Origin: Nocardioides kribbensis
GTDB lineage: Bacteria > Actinomycetota > Actinomycetes > Propionibacteriales > Nocardioidaceae
Direction: 5' to 3'
DNA: 64,000 nt
Assembly: GCF_015070375.1 (NCBI RefSeq)
Contig: NZ_JADCLL010000007.1
Coordinates: 164,951 to 228,950, forward strand
Shown piece after piece: positions 1 to 10,211 of this stretch. Within the stretch, counting starts at the first letter, position 1, and the number at the start of each line of letters is the position of its first letter. The position numbers and the translations under genes are program-made. Under the pieces are notes generated by a model, which was not told the DNA's origin, ran no database searches, and worked only from the letters and a program-made list of their open reading frames with translations.

Positions 1-371
1 CTCTCGGTGCCGGCCAGCGCCACCAGCAGGTGCTCGGTGGCGACGTAGTCGTCCTTCATGCCCGCGGCCAGGTCGAGCGCACCGGCCAGCACCCGGGTCA
101 GCGCGGCGGAGGCGGCCGGCTGCTGGACCGTGGCCCCGCTCGCCTTCGGCAGCGCGGCCATCACGGCCTCGGCGGTCGAGGTCAGCGCCGTGGCGTCGAC
201 CCCGGCCTTGGTGACCAGGCTGCGGGTCACGCCGTCGCCCTGGCGCAGCAGCGCCACGAGGAGGTGGACCGGCTCGGTGACGCTGTTGCCGGCCGTGGTG
301 GCGGAGAGCTGCGCGGCCTCGATGGCCTCGCGGCTGCGGGTGGTGAACTTGTCGGCGCCGAACTGGCTCAT
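1..371 (-). CDS. clpB: ATP-dependent disaggregase ClpB, N-terminal part only
   Basis: Only the first 123 residues lie in the window and the gene runs off the left edge. The translation begins MSQFGADKFTTRSREAIEAA and continues through both halves of the Clp N-terminal double repeat (EPVHLLVALL and ATEHLLVALA), as in the Hsp100 disaggregase that works with DnaK to rescue aggregated proteins. The ATP-binding modules are not visible, so ClpB rather than ClpC is chosen from the N-terminal wording and from the HAIR-type operator upstream, the expected HspR control of actinobacterial clpB. Confidence 0.9.
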   Translation of the reverse strand, partial: MSQFGADKFTTRSREAIEAAQLSATTAGNSVTEPVHLLVALLRQGDGVTRSLVTKAGVDATALTSTAEAVMAALPKASGATVQQPAASAALTRVLAGALDLAAGMKDDYVATEHLLVALAGTE

Positions 372-648
372 GGGTGTCTCCTGCGGGTGCTGGCGTGGGG
401 TGCGCCTCGCCGACCCCGCGCGGTGCGGGGACGAGGACGTCGACCGACGGCTCCGAGTGTGCCCGTCACCGGGATCAACGCACCAGGAGTTTAGTCTGTT
501 CCGCTCAACTTTGTTGATCTGACCGCTGCACGCCCGCGCCGCGTCAGCAGGCAAAGAAACCCGGTCGGCCCTGCCGCCGGGGCCGTCGGCGGGCTTAGCC
601 TCCGAGGCGAGAGCGACCAGGCGGGGGCCCGGGCGCGGGAGGAGCCCC
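372..648. promoter_or_regulatory. Divergent intergenic region clpB / membrane gene
   Basis: This 277-base gap separates leftward clpB from the rightward membrane gene at 649. It holds the HAIR-like repeat described separately. The stretch around 488-520 is clearly richer in A and T than its surroundings, as expected of a promoter. No further gene is supported: the ORFs crossing it read antisense to clpB. Confidence 0.6.
488..510. promoter_or_regulatory. HAIR-like HspR operator upstream of clpB
   Basis: AGTTTAGT, seven bases, then GCTCAACT: two 8-base arms matching at 6 of 8 positions with the 7-base spacer of the HspR-associated inverted repeat (consensus CTTGAGT-N7-ACTCAAG). The site lies about 120 bases before the clpB start. 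HspR itself is encoded at 5811-6257, so repression of clpB by HspR is a reasonable inference. Confidence 0.7.
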
Positions 649-1500
649 ATGGCGCTGCCACCGGAGGTGGAGTCCGCCTGGCTGCTCCACGCCGCCCACG
701 TGACGCTGCTGCTGCTCGGACTGGCCGGGGTGGCGGCGCTGCTGCTGCCTCGCCGCACGCCCTCCGCCGGCGCCCCGCGCCCCGCCCCCGAGCCGGGTGC
801 TCCGACCGGCGCCGGCCGGCGCGCAGCCCACCGGGCAGGCCCCGGGACCGGCCACGAACGGGGCCACGTCCGGGAGCCCCACAGCGGGCACGACGCCCGG
901 GTCGCGGCCCTGCGCTCCGGCCTGGGGCTGCTCGACCGGGCCGTGCCGACGACCGCTCCCCCGGTCCGGTCGCGCCGGCACAGCCAGCACAGCCAGCAGG
1001 GCCAGCACGGCCAGCGCACCCGGCGACTGCTCCTGCCGCTGGCGGTGGTCGCCACGACCACGGCGGCCGGGGTTCACGCCGCCATGGGGCCCGCCCACCT
1101 GCGCGAGTCCCTCCTCTTCGGCGCCTTCTTCGCCCTCACCTCCCTGGCCCAGGTCGCATGGTCGGCGCTGGCCCTCACCCGTCCGAGCGCCGCCCTGCTG
1201 CGCGTCGGCGCCGCGCTCGGCGCCCTGTGCCTCGCGCTGTGGGCCCTGACCCGGCTGCACGGTCTGCCCTGGGGGCTGATGCCGCGCCCCGAGGCGGTGG
1301 GCGCGTGGGACCTCGTGGCGGTGGCCGCGGAGCTGGTCGCGCTGGCCTGCGTCGTGCTGGCGCTGCGCGCCGACGAGCCCCTGGTCGCGCCGCCCGCCTG
1401 GTCGGTCTGGCACGTCGTGGCGCGGGCCGGCTGCGTCGCCTGCGTGGCCGTCCTCGCCGCCGTGGCGCTCCTCCCGCTGCTGGCCCCGGCGGGGTCCTGA
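649..1500 (+). CDS. Membrane protein of unknown function
   Basis: 283 residues that I do not recognise as a named family. It starts at an ATG preceded by GGGAGGAG. One hydrophobic helix (residues about 13-34) is followed by a hydrophilic, Gln/His-rich linker (about 35-125) and then by four to five strongly hydrophobic segments to the C-terminus. The stop codon shares one base with the next start (TGATG), and the third gene overlaps the second, so the three form one transcription unit with a two-component protein. A sensory or membrane-anchor role is inference from context only. Confidence 0.6.
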   Translation: MALPPEVESAWLLHAAHVTLLLLGLAGVAALLLPRRTPSAGAPRPAPEPGAPTGAGRRAAHRAGPGTGHERGHVREPHSGHDARVAALRSGLGLLDRAVPTTAPPVRSRRHSQHSQQGQHGQRTRRLLLPLAVVATTTAAGVHAAMGPAHLRESLLFGAFFALTSLAQVAWSALALTRPSAALLRVGAALGALCLALWALTRLHGLPWGLMPRPEAVGAWDLVAVAAELVALACVVLALRADEPLVAPPAWSVWHVVARAGCVACVAVLAAVALLPLLAPAGS

Positions 1501-2165
1501 TGGGCTCGTGGACGGATTGGCGCCCGGAGTCGTGGGTGGTGGGCCTGGCCGCCAACACCGTCATCGCCGTGGCCTACCTGCTCATCGTGCTCGCCATCGT
1601 CGTGCCGCTGGCCCGCAGCCGCCAGCTGCGCGCCAACCGGCTGGCCGCGGCGACCGCGGCCATCTTCCTCACCTGCGCCGTCCACCACGGCTCCCACGCC
1701 CTGCACATGGCGCTGCCCTCCCTCGGCGTGGACGACCCCAGCGGCCTGGCCATGCGGCAGGCCTGGGACTGGACGCTCTCGGGCTGGGACGTCGTGGGCG
1801 CCGTCGTGGCCGTCCACTACTGGTCGCTGCGACGCGGCTTCGGCTCGCTCATGCGCGGCGCCCAGCTCTTCGAGGACCTCCGGGCCCGCGAGCAGCAGGC
1901 CCTCGAGCTCAACGACACCGTGCTGCAGCGCATGGTCGTCGCGCAGATGGCCCTCGAGCTCGGCGAGACCGAGCGGGCCCGCGCCGCCGTCGACTCCTCG
2001 GTGGCGGCGGCGGGGCGGATCATCACCGACCTGCTCGGCAGCAGCCCGCACCGCCTCGACCTGGTGCGCTCCGCGGCCGCCGGTGACCCCGGTGGCGGCA
2101 GCACCGGCAGCGGCACGGTCACCGGCAGCGGCACCGTCGGCGGGGACGAGGGGCAGCGCCCGTGA
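1500..2165 (+). CDS. Membrane protein with degenerate histidine-kinase dimerisation helix
   Basis: 221 residues. The ATG overlaps the preceding TGA; upstream in-frame sequence only reads through the previous gene. About three or four membrane segments cover residues 10-115, followed by a cytoplasmic helical part containing ELNDTVLQRMVVAQMALELG. That stretch looks like the HisKA_3 phospho-acceptor helix (E-L-H-D-x-V-x-Q) with Asn in place of His, and no HATPase domain follows. A Gly/Ser/Thr-rich tail ends the protein. It probably senses or scaffolds for the response-regulator/kinase that overlaps it by 4 bases. Confidence 0.6.
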   Translation: MGSWTDWRPESWVVGLAANTVIAVAYLLIVLAIVVPLARSRQLRANRLAAATAAIFLTCAVHHGSHALHMALPSLGVDDPSGLAMRQAWDWTLSGWDVVGAVVAVHYWSLRRGFGSLMRGAQLFEDLRAREQQALELNDTVLQRMVVAQMALELGETERARAAVDSSVAAAGRIITDLLGSSPHRLDLVRSAAAGDPGGGSTGSGTVTGSGTVGGDEGQRP

Positions 2166-3322
2166 GCGCCGCGCGCCCTGCGCGCACGGTGATCGTCGAC
2201 GACACCGCCGACCTGCGCGACATGCTGCGGCTGTGCCTGACCCACCACGGCCACGTCGTCGTCGGCGAGGCCGGCGACGGGAGGTCGGGCATCACCGTCG
2301 TGGAGCAGCAGCAGCCCGACCTCGTGCTCCTCGACCTGTCGATGCCGGTGATGGACGGCCTCGAGGCGCTGCCCCACCTGCGCCGTGGCAGCCCGGCCAG
2401 CACGATCGTCGTGCTGTCCGGCTTCGGCGCCGAGCAGGTGGCCGACCGGGCGCTGCGGGCCGGCGCCCACGGCTACGTGCAGAAGGGCACGCCCCTGGTC
2501 ACGATCCTCTCCCGCATCGACGCGCTGCTGGCGGACGCCGACCCCGGCCCGCCGCGCACCGCGCCCGTACCGCCCGACCCGGCCCCGACCGGCGAGGACC
2601 CCGGTGAGCACATCAGGGCGGACCCCGGGGAGGAGGCCGCCCTGCTGCGCCGCGCGATCGCGACCGCGGCCCACGAGATCCGGGGGCCGGTCACCGTGCT
2701 GCGCGGCATGGCCGAGGCCTCCGCCGACCCCCGGATCGGCGACGAGCAGCGGCGCCGGATGATGGCCGCCATGGCCCGGCAGGCCTGGCTGCTCGACGCC
2801 ATCACCGCCGATCTCCTCGCCTGCGCGCAGTCGCGCCGCGGCACCCTCGACCCGATGCTGCAGCACCTCGACCCGGAGCCGCTGCTGCGGGCGCTGGCCG
2901 AGGACCAGCAGCACGAGGTCGAGGTGCGGGTGCACGACCCGCGACCGCTGCTCGCCGACCCGCTGCACCTGCAGCAGATGGTCGGCAACCTGCTGCGCAA
3001 CGCCAGCAAGTACGCCGCCCCGCCGTACGCCGTGGTCGTGCGACCCTCGCCCTTGCCCGGACGGGTGTGCATCGACGTCACCGACCGCGGTCCGGGCGTG
3101 CCCGAGGCGTTCCGCCCGCGGCTGTTCGACGAGTTCAGCCGCGCCGGCGGCAGCGCCTCCAGCGGCACCGGACTGGGCCTCGCCGTCGTCCGTGCGCTCG
3201 CGCAGGCCCACGGCGGCAGCGTGGAGCACCTCCCCCGGGCCGGAGGCGGGTCGGTCTTCACCCTCACGCTGTCGGCGGCCGCGGGCCCGGCCACCGACCC
3301 CGGGCTCAGCCCTCGGGGGTGA
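2162..3322 (+). CDS. Hybrid response regulator - histidine kinase
   Basis: 386 residues with a GTG start in a GTGA overlap. Residues about 8-122 form a receiver domain: acidic pair D13/D14, phospho-acceptor D58 in LLDLSMP, and K108. A proline-rich linker leads to a histidine-kinase core with the H-box AAHEIRGPV (H171), N-box NLLRNASKYA, G1 DRGPGVP, F-box FDEF and G2 GTGLGLA. No DNA-binding or membrane part is present, so the protein is cytoplasmic and carries an N-terminal receiver before an apparently complete kinase. Its input probably comes from the two membrane proteins of the same operon. Confidence 0.8.
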   Translation: MSAARPARTVIVDDTADLRDMLRLCLTHHGHVVVGEAGDGRSGITVVEQQQPDLVLLDLSMPVMDGLEALPHLRRGSPASTIVVLSGFGAEQVADRALRAGAHGYVQKGTPLVTILSRIDALLADADPGPPRTAPVPPDPAPTGEDPGEHIRADPGEEAALLRRAIATAAHEIRGPVTVLRGMAEASADPRIGDEQRRRMMAAMARQAWLLDAITADLLACAQSRRGTLDPMLQHLDPEPLLRALAEDQQHEVEVRVHDPRPLLADPLHLQQMVGNLLRNASKYAAPPYAVVVRPSPLPGRVCIDVTDRGPGVPEAFRPRLFDEFSRAGGSASSGTGLGLAVVRALAQAHGGSVEHLPRAGGGSVFTLTLSAAAGPATDPGLSPRG

Positions 3323-4385
3323 CCGCGCGGGGCGTGTCGCCGGCCTCCGACTCCGGCGGTGTGGCGTGGGCGGGGAACTCCACCGCGGCCGACTCCTCGT
3401 CGATCAGGCAGGTGCGGCAGAAGTCCTCGCCGAAGGGCGTGAGGTGGATGCTGCGCCGCACGACCTTGGCGAAGCGCACCGAGTGCACCGCCGCGAGCAC
3501 GTCGGGCTGGGCCTCCAGCACCTGGTAGTCCATCGGGTCGCGCAGGGCCTCCCGGCTGAACCACACCAGCCCGAGGCGGAAGAGGTTGTTGAGGTAGGCC
3601 GGCACCTGGTCGAGGTAGCGGCACCCCGCCCGCCCGCCGATCATGGTCAGCCCCGGCGCGATGAGCTGGCTGTTGACCATGCCGATCGGCCCGCCGGTGC
3701 GCACGTCGACGCTGGGCTGCGGCCCGCCGCGCAGGAGCAGCAGCAGGATGCGCGCCTCGTCGGGGGCCACCTCGCCGAGGATCCGCCCGTAGGCCGGGTG
3801 CGAGGACTCGGTCTCCCACACGTCGCGGGAGCGCTCGAGCAGCCGGGCGCCCTGCTCGCGCAGGCTCAGGGGCGGCGGCGCCTCGTCGCGGCGCGTGGCG
3901 TGGCCGCCGTAGGAGACGACCTGGCCGGTGACCACCGGCTCGCTCTCGACGATCTCGCCGAAGGCCTCGGCCGCGTGCGCCAGCGCCTTGCCGATCGGGG
4001 TGCCCGACGACACCGAGCGGGTCAGGTCGCTGACCACGGTGGCGGCCTGCGTGGCGTCCTTGGCCAGCGCCGCGGCCTCGTCGGGGTCGCGCACCGCGCG
4101 CAGGAAGCGTCGGCTCGTGCGCGCCGAGGTGCGCACCCCCCAGCCGGTCGTGTGCCAGGCGGCCGATGCGGCCACCCGGCCCAGCCCGGGCAGCGCCTCG
4201 ACGGCCGGCGCCAGGCGACCGGTGAGGCCCTGACCGTCGCGGGCGGCCGGGCCCGGGGCGACGTACGGCGGCAGCGCGGGCGGCTCGCCCGCACGCGCGC
4301 GCCGCTCGCCCGTCGTCCCGCGCCCGTCGGCGGTGCCTGCTCGCCTGTCGGCTGCGCCCGCTCGCCTGTCGGCGGTGTCGCTCAC
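3306..4385 (-). CDS. Abi-alpha (DUF4393)-like protein
   Basis: 359 residues with a GTG start. A low-complexity N-terminus (repeated DRRAG) is followed by a helical region and a C-terminal half (about residues 150-335) resembling the DUF4393/Abi-alpha family: PEAR-like ILGEVAPDEARILLLL, a GG-rich middle, a region of short-helix folds with LNNLFRLGLVWFS, and an ending LTPFGEDFCRTCL. The family is named after abortive-infection proteins but its mechanism is not established. The 3' end overlaps the tail of the kinase gene by 17 bases. It follows the DUF445 gene by 4 bases, so the two are probably co-transcribed. Confidence 0.6.
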   Translation of the reverse strand: MSDTADRRAGAADRRAGTADGRGTTGERRARAGEPPALPPYVAPGPAARDGQGLTGRLAPAVEALPGLGRVAASAAWHTTGWGVRTSARTSRRFLRAVRDPDEAAALAKDATQAATVVSDLTRSVSSGTPIGKALAHAAEAFGEIVESEPVVTGQVVSYGGHATRRDEAPPPLSLREQGARLLERSRDVWETESSHPAYGRILGEVAPDEARILLLLLRGGPQPSVDVRTGGPIGMVNSQLIAPGLTMIGGRAGCRYLDQVPAYLNNLFRLGLVWFSREALRDPMDYQVLEAQPDVLAAVHSVRFAKVVRRSIHLTPFGEDFCRTCLIDEESAAVEFPAHATPPESEAGDTPRAVTPEG

Positions 4386-4389
4386 GCCC

Positions 4390-5709
4390 TCACCCCACTC
4401 CGAAGATCCACAGGTGCAGGAAGCCGCCTGCCAGCCCCATGATGGCGCCGTGGGCGTAGAGCATCCACTCGTCCTCCTTGATGGCCGCCCGCATCATCTC
4501 GACGAAGTCGCGCGGCGGCAGCTCCTTGGTGCGGCGCGCCACCAGCACCCGGATCTTCTCGGCCTGGCGCGCGCTGAAGTCCTTGTCACGGAAGGGCGTG
4601 AGCGTGCGGCCCACGAGGTCCTGGGCCACCGAGTCGCGGATCGTGTCGAAGCGGTCGCTGCCCACCGCGACCCGCACCGCGCCGCGCGCCGGCCCGACCG
4701 CGAGGTCGATGGCCGGCCGCAGGGCGGTGGCCAGCATCGCCCGCGTACGGTCGCCGCGGGGGCCGTCGAGCAGGAAGTCGCCGATGCGCTCGAGGGTGAT
4801 GACGTCGTCGGCGATGATGCGGGCGTAGACCTCCGCGGCCTCCGGCTGGCGGCGCGGGAAGAGCCCGTGGACCCTGACGCCCAGGATGCGACGCGGCTCC
4901 GGGGGCTCGAAGATCAGCCACATGCCCAGCGCGTTGGTGATCCAGCCGACCACGACGCCGAGCACCGGCAGCAGCCACCACAGGCCGAAGATCGAGTCGA
5001 CCACCGCCACGGGGATGCCGAGCAGGAAGCCGAAGACGAAGCCGAAGGTGACCATCAGGTTCAGCTCGCGCTGGCCGAAGTCGCGGAAGATCCGCACCAC
5101 CAGCGAGGGGTTGTCGCGGAAGTGGTCGATCACCATGATCTTGGGGTCGAGCAGCTGGTCGATGTGGGTGCCGATCTCGGTGGTCACCCGCCCCACCACG
5201 GTCGGCAGCTGGGCGTCGACCCGCTCGACCACCGCACGCCGCACCGGCCCGGGCAGGTCGCGCCACAGGCGCGGGTGCTCGCGGCGCATCACCCCGTCGA
5301 CGAGCTCGGGCAGCTCGGGGCGGAAGACGGTGACGATGTGCTCGGCGATCTGGTCGGGCTCCAGCTGCTGGTAGAACTCCGCCGGGGTGCCGAGCTTGGC
5401 GATGGCCTTGTCGACGGCGATGCTGCCCATCTTGGCCGCGCGCGCCGGGATGATCCCCTGCCAGCCCAGGCCGCCCTGGAGCAGCCCCGGCACCTCCTGC
5501 ACCTTGCGCGGCAGCACCGAGACCAGCTCGCGCATGCCCGGCACGCGCACGCCGTGGAAGCGCACGGGACTGAAGAGCATCCACAGCCCCGACCAGTTGA
5601 TGAGCCAGCCGATGACGCCGGTGAAGACCGGGATCGTGAGGAAGTGGACCCACTTGACGTCGTCGGCCCACGCGGCCAGCACGTCGAGCAACCACTGCAC
5701 CCTGAGCAC
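4390..5709 (-). CDS. DUF445 family membrane protein
   Basis: 439 residues. The N-terminus (FLTIPVFTGVIGWLINWSGLWMLFSPVRFHG) and a second related unit near residue 270 (GWITNALGMWLIFEPPEPRRILG) are the duplicated GxxTN-x-xA-x-WLIF-P motifs of the DUF445/YheB-type family. There are membrane segments at both ends and in the middle, and the last one closes the protein (GLAGGFLHLWIF). The start used is GTG at 5709; another GTG lies three codons in. Its role is unknown, but it pairs with the Abi-alpha-like gene 4 bases downstream. Confidence 0.8.
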   Translation of the reverse strand: MLRVQWLLDVLAAWADDVKWVHFLTIPVFTGVIGWLINWSGLWMLFSPVRFHGVRVPGMRELVSVLPRKVQEVPGLLQGGLGWQGIIPARAAKMGSIAVDKAIAKLGTPAEFYQQLEPDQIAEHIVTVFRPELPELVDGVMRREHPRLWRDLPGPVRRAVVERVDAQLPTVVGRVTTEIGTHIDQLLDPKIMVIDHFRDNPSLVVRIFRDFGQRELNLMVTFGFVFGFLLGIPVAVVDSIFGLWWLLPVLGVVVGWITNALGMWLIFEPPEPRRILGVRVHGLFPRRQPEAAEVYARIIADDVITLERIGDFLLDGPRGDRTRAMLATALRPAIDLAVGPARGAVRVAVGSDRFDTIRDSVAQDLVGRTLTPFRDKDFSARQAEKIRVLVARRTKELPPRDFVEMMRAAIKEDEWMLYAHGAIMGLAGGFLHLWIFGVG

Positions 5710-5718
5710 CCCTTCGTG

Positions 5719-5736
5719 CCCGGCCGTCCGGCCGGG
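5719..5736 (-). terminator. Hairpin downstream of hspR
   Basis: CCCGGCC and GGCCGGG arms separated by 4 bases, in the 100-base gap between the end of the chaperone operon and the DUF445 start. There is no T-run, as is usual in such high-GC genomes, so termination is only suggested. Confidence 0.4.
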
Positions 5737-5810
5737 TGGTGGCCGAAGACTAGCGCCCCGCTCCTGTCGGTGGACGGGTGTTCCGCGTCACGCTCCCGCC
5801 TGCGAGCGGC

Positions 5811-6257
5811 TCAGCCGCGACCGCGGCGCCACACCACGAGCGACTGACCCGGGTCGGGTCGCCGCAGCACCGGCAGCTTGTTGGGCAGCGCGGGGGCCGA
5901 GGCGTCGGCCCGCCGCGCGGAGAGCGCCTGCTGGAGCGCGGCCCGGGTGCGGTCGAGCTCGTCGGCCAGCTCGGCGTTGCGCGCGGTCAGCGCGGCCACG
6001 TGGTTCTCCAGGTCGAGGATCCGGCGCACGCCCTCGATCCCGATGCCGGCCGAGGTGAGCTCGGAGATCACCCGCAGCAGCTCGATGTCGCGGTGGGAGT
6101 AACGACGTCCCCCGCCGCCGGTGCGACCCGGCGTGATCAGGCCCAGGCGCTCGTAGGTGCGCAGGGTCTGCGGGTGCAGGCCCGTCAGCTCCGCGGCGAC
6201 GGAGATGACGTAGACGGCCGCGTCGTAGGACGGCTCGAAGGGGTCGCGCTGGGCCAC
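5811..6257 (-). CDS. hspR: MerR-family heat-shock repressor HspR
   Basis: 148 residues. The N-terminal MerR-type winged helix contains ISVAAELTGLHPQTLRTYERLG and the R-R-Y-S-x-RDIELLR recognition segment. A coiled-coil follows (about residues 75-110) and then a basic, flexible tail. The GTG start sits 4 bases after the dnaJ stop, in the classic order dnaK-grpE-dnaJ-hspR. HspR represses its own operon and clpB by binding HAIR sites, with DnaK as co-repressor in Streptomyces. Matching HAIR sites are seen here before both dnaK and clpB. Confidence 0.95.
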   Translation of the reverse strand: MAQRDPFEPSYDAAVYVISVAAELTGLHPQTLRTYERLGLITPGRTGGGGRRYSHRDIELLRVISELTSAGIGIEGVRRILDLENHVAALTARNAELADELDRTRAALQQALSARRADASAPALPNKLPVLRRPDPGQSLVVWRRGRG

Positions 6258-6261
6258 GGGG

Positions 6262-7455
6262 TCACCCGGCCTGCTCGAAGAGGTTGGCGCGCAGCGGCCT
6301 GCCCGCCGTGGCGGCGCGGTAGGCCTCCACCGCCTCGCGGGCGGTGGCGTCGAGCACGGCCGGCACCTGCACCTCGACGGTGGCCAGCAGGTCGCCCGAC
6401 GTGCCGTCGCTCTTGCGCGCGCCCTTGCCGCGCACGCGGAAGGTGCGCCCGTTGGGGGTGCCGGCCGGCACCTTGAGGGTGACCGGCGTGCCCGCCAGCG
6501 TCGGGATCCGCACGTCGGCGCCGAGGGCGAGCTCGTCGAAGGAGACCGGCACGTCGAGGGTGAGGTTGTCGCCCTTGCGGCCGAAGAGGCGGTGCCCGGA
6601 GACCTTGACGGTGACGTAGAGGTCGCCGGCCGGGCCGCCGTGCTCCCCCGCACCGCCCTTGCCGCGCAGCCGGATGCGCTGGCCGTCCTTGACCCCCGCG
6701 GGGATGCGGGCCTGGATGGTGCGCGAGGACTGGCCGCGACCGCTGCCGTGGCAGGTCGGGCACGGGTCGTCGTAGAGCAGCTGGCGGCCGTGGCAGGCCG
6801 GGCAGGTCTCGTTCATCGAGAAGGCCCCGCCCACCGAGGCCACCACGAAGCCGGCGCCCTCGCACTCGGGGCACACGTGGGGCTTGGTGCCGGGCTTGCC
6901 ACCCGTGCCGGAGCAGGTCGCGCAGGGCGCGTCGGAGCTGAGCCGCAGCGAGATCGTCACGCCGTCGAGGGCGTCGGTGAAGCTGATGGTGGCGGTGGTC
7001 TCGACGTCGCCGCCCTTCGTGGCGCGCACGCGCTGACGGGTGCGGCCGCCACCGGCCCCGCCGCCGCGGAAGAGGTCGCCGAACATGTCACCGAGCCCGC
7101 CCTGGCCCGGGGCGCCGGCGCGGTCGCGCAGCAGGTCGTCGAGGTTGAAGCCGCCGGCACCGCCGGAGGTGCCTCCCCCACCGAAGCCGCCGCCGAAGCC
7201 GCCGCTGCCGTAGAGCGAGCGCATCTCGTCGTACTTCGCCCGCTTCTCGGGGTCGCCGACGACGTCGTAGGCCTCGGCGACCTGCTTGAAGCGGTCGTGC
7301 TTGGCGGTGTCACCGGGGTTGGAGTCGGGGTGGTTCTCCCGCGCCAGGCGCCGGTAGGCCTTCTTGATCTGGTCGGCCCCGGCGTCCTTGGTCACGCCGA
7401 GCGTGGCGTAGAAGTCCTTCTGCGCCCAGTCGGCGCGAAAGCCGTTGTCACTCAC
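6262..7455 (-). CDS. dnaJ: Type I co-chaperone DnaJ
   Basis: 397 residues. J domain at the N-terminus (DFYATLGVTKDA, HPD motif in ENHPDSNPGD), a Gly/Phe-rich stretch with an FGGGFGGGG run near residue 90, four CxxCxGxG-type zinc repeats (CATCSGTG, CPECEGAG, CPACHGRQ, CPTCHGSG), and the C-terminal substrate-binding and dimerisation sheets. The third zinc repeat ends in RQ rather than G-x-G. DnaJ stimulates the DnaK ATPase and delivers clients. The GTG start has a GGGGAGG box a suitable distance upstream. Confidence 0.95.
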   Translation of the reverse strand: MSDNGFRADWAQKDFYATLGVTKDAGADQIKKAYRRLARENHPDSNPGDTAKHDRFKQVAEAYDVVGDPEKRAKYDEMRSLYGSGGFGGGFGGGGTSGGAGGFNLDDLLRDRAGAPGQGGLGDMFGDLFRGGGAGGGRTRQRVRATKGGDVETTATISFTDALDGVTISLRLSSDAPCATCSGTGGKPGTKPHVCPECEGAGFVVASVGGAFSMNETCPACHGRQLLYDDPCPTCHGSGRGQSSRTIQARIPAGVKDGQRIRLRGKGGAGEHGGPAGDLYVTVKVSGHRLFGRKGDNLTLDVPVSFDELALGADVRIPTLAGTPVTLKVPAGTPNGRTFRVRGKGARKSDGTSGDLLATVEVQVPAVLDATAREAVEAYRAATAGRPLRANLFEQAG

Positions 7456-7483
7456 GGGAGAACCTCCCCTCTCTGGTCTCGGT

Positions 7484-7528
7484 GGTGCTGGTCGTGCCGG
7501 TGCTGGTCGTGCCGGTGCTGGTCGTGCC
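7484..7528. repeat. Three perfect 15-bp tandem repeats between grpE and dnaJ
   Basis: GGTGCTGGTCGTGCC occurs three times in direct succession, followed by a degenerate fourth copy to 7543. It lies within the 88-base gap between the grpE stop and the dnaJ start. It could arise by slippage and might form structure in the operon mRNA; no function can be read from it. Confidence 0.85.
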
Positions 7529-7543
7529 GGCGCGGGTCGGGCC

Positions 7544-8199
7544 TCAGCCGGCCGGGTCGGCCACGAGCACCTGGGCCGCGCGCACGACCCGGTCGCCGAT
7601 GCGGTAGCCGGCCTTGGCGATCACCTTGCAGGTGGTCACCTCGACCTCGGGGTCCTCGCCGAGGTGGGAGAGGGCCTCGTGCAGGCTCGGGTCGAAGGCG
7701 TCGCCGGGCTGGCCGAAGCGGATCAGGCCGAGGTTGGCCACGGTCCGCTCGAGCTGCTCGGCCACCGACTTGAAGCCGCCCTCGAGCGGCTCGTGCTCAC
7801 GGGCCCGGTCGATGGTGTCGAGCACCTCGGTGATCGGGGCGAGCGCGGCGTAGGTCGCGTTCTCCTTGATCAGCTCGCGGTCGCGCTCGACACGGCGCTT
7901 GTAGTTGAGGAACTCCGCCTGCAGCCGCTGCAGGTCGGAGAGCCGCTCGGCCGACTCCATGCGGGCCAGGGCCAGCTCGTCGTCGGCCGGGTCACCACCC
8001 ACCGCGCCGGTCGGCTCGGTGGGGTCCTGCGAGCTGTCGCCGCTCACGGGCTCCTCCTCGACCTCGGTCTCGTTGGCCATCTCGGCCGCCTCCGCCGGGA
8101 ACGCCCCCTCGGGGGAGGGAGCCGCAGGCTGCTGCGGCTCCCCCGCCCCGGAGGTGCCCTCGGGGTGCTCGCCGGACGGCTGCTCGCCGGGGGCTGAGG

Positions 8200-8203
<4 letters not shown>
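7544..8203 (-). CDS. grpE: Nucleotide exchange factor GrpE
   Basis: 219 residues. A long acidic, Pro/Glu-rich N-terminus leads to the coiled-coil ([25 protein letters not shown], a GrpE hallmark) and the C-terminal beta domain ([15 protein letters not shown], ending [18 protein letters not shown]). GrpE releases ADP from DnaK. The GTG start overlaps the dnaK stop in a GTGA. Gene order and spacing support co-transcription with dnaK. Confidence 0.95.
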
Positions 8204-10062
<1,859 letters not shown>

Positions 10063-10175
10063 GGGTGGTACCTCCATCTAGGGATGCTGCGGGTGAGTGG
10101 GGCCGTCCGCGCGCCCCGAGGGGCTGCGTCCGGCGATGACTCCATGATGCGTCGCCCGCGCCGCCCAGACAAGTT

Positions 10176-10198
10176 AGTTGAGTCTCATCGACTCAACT
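10176..10198. promoter_or_regulatory. HAIR operator upstream of dnaK
   Basis: AGTTGAGT, CTCATCG, ACTCAACT: a perfect 8-bp inverted repeat with a 7-base spacer, the geometry of the HspR-associated inverted repeat. It lies 114 bases upstream of the dnaK start. A further CAAGTT/AACTTG pair flanks it. HspR from 5811-6257 is the expected ligand. Confidence 0.9.
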
Positions 10199-10211
10199 TG
10201 GCTCAGCCGTC

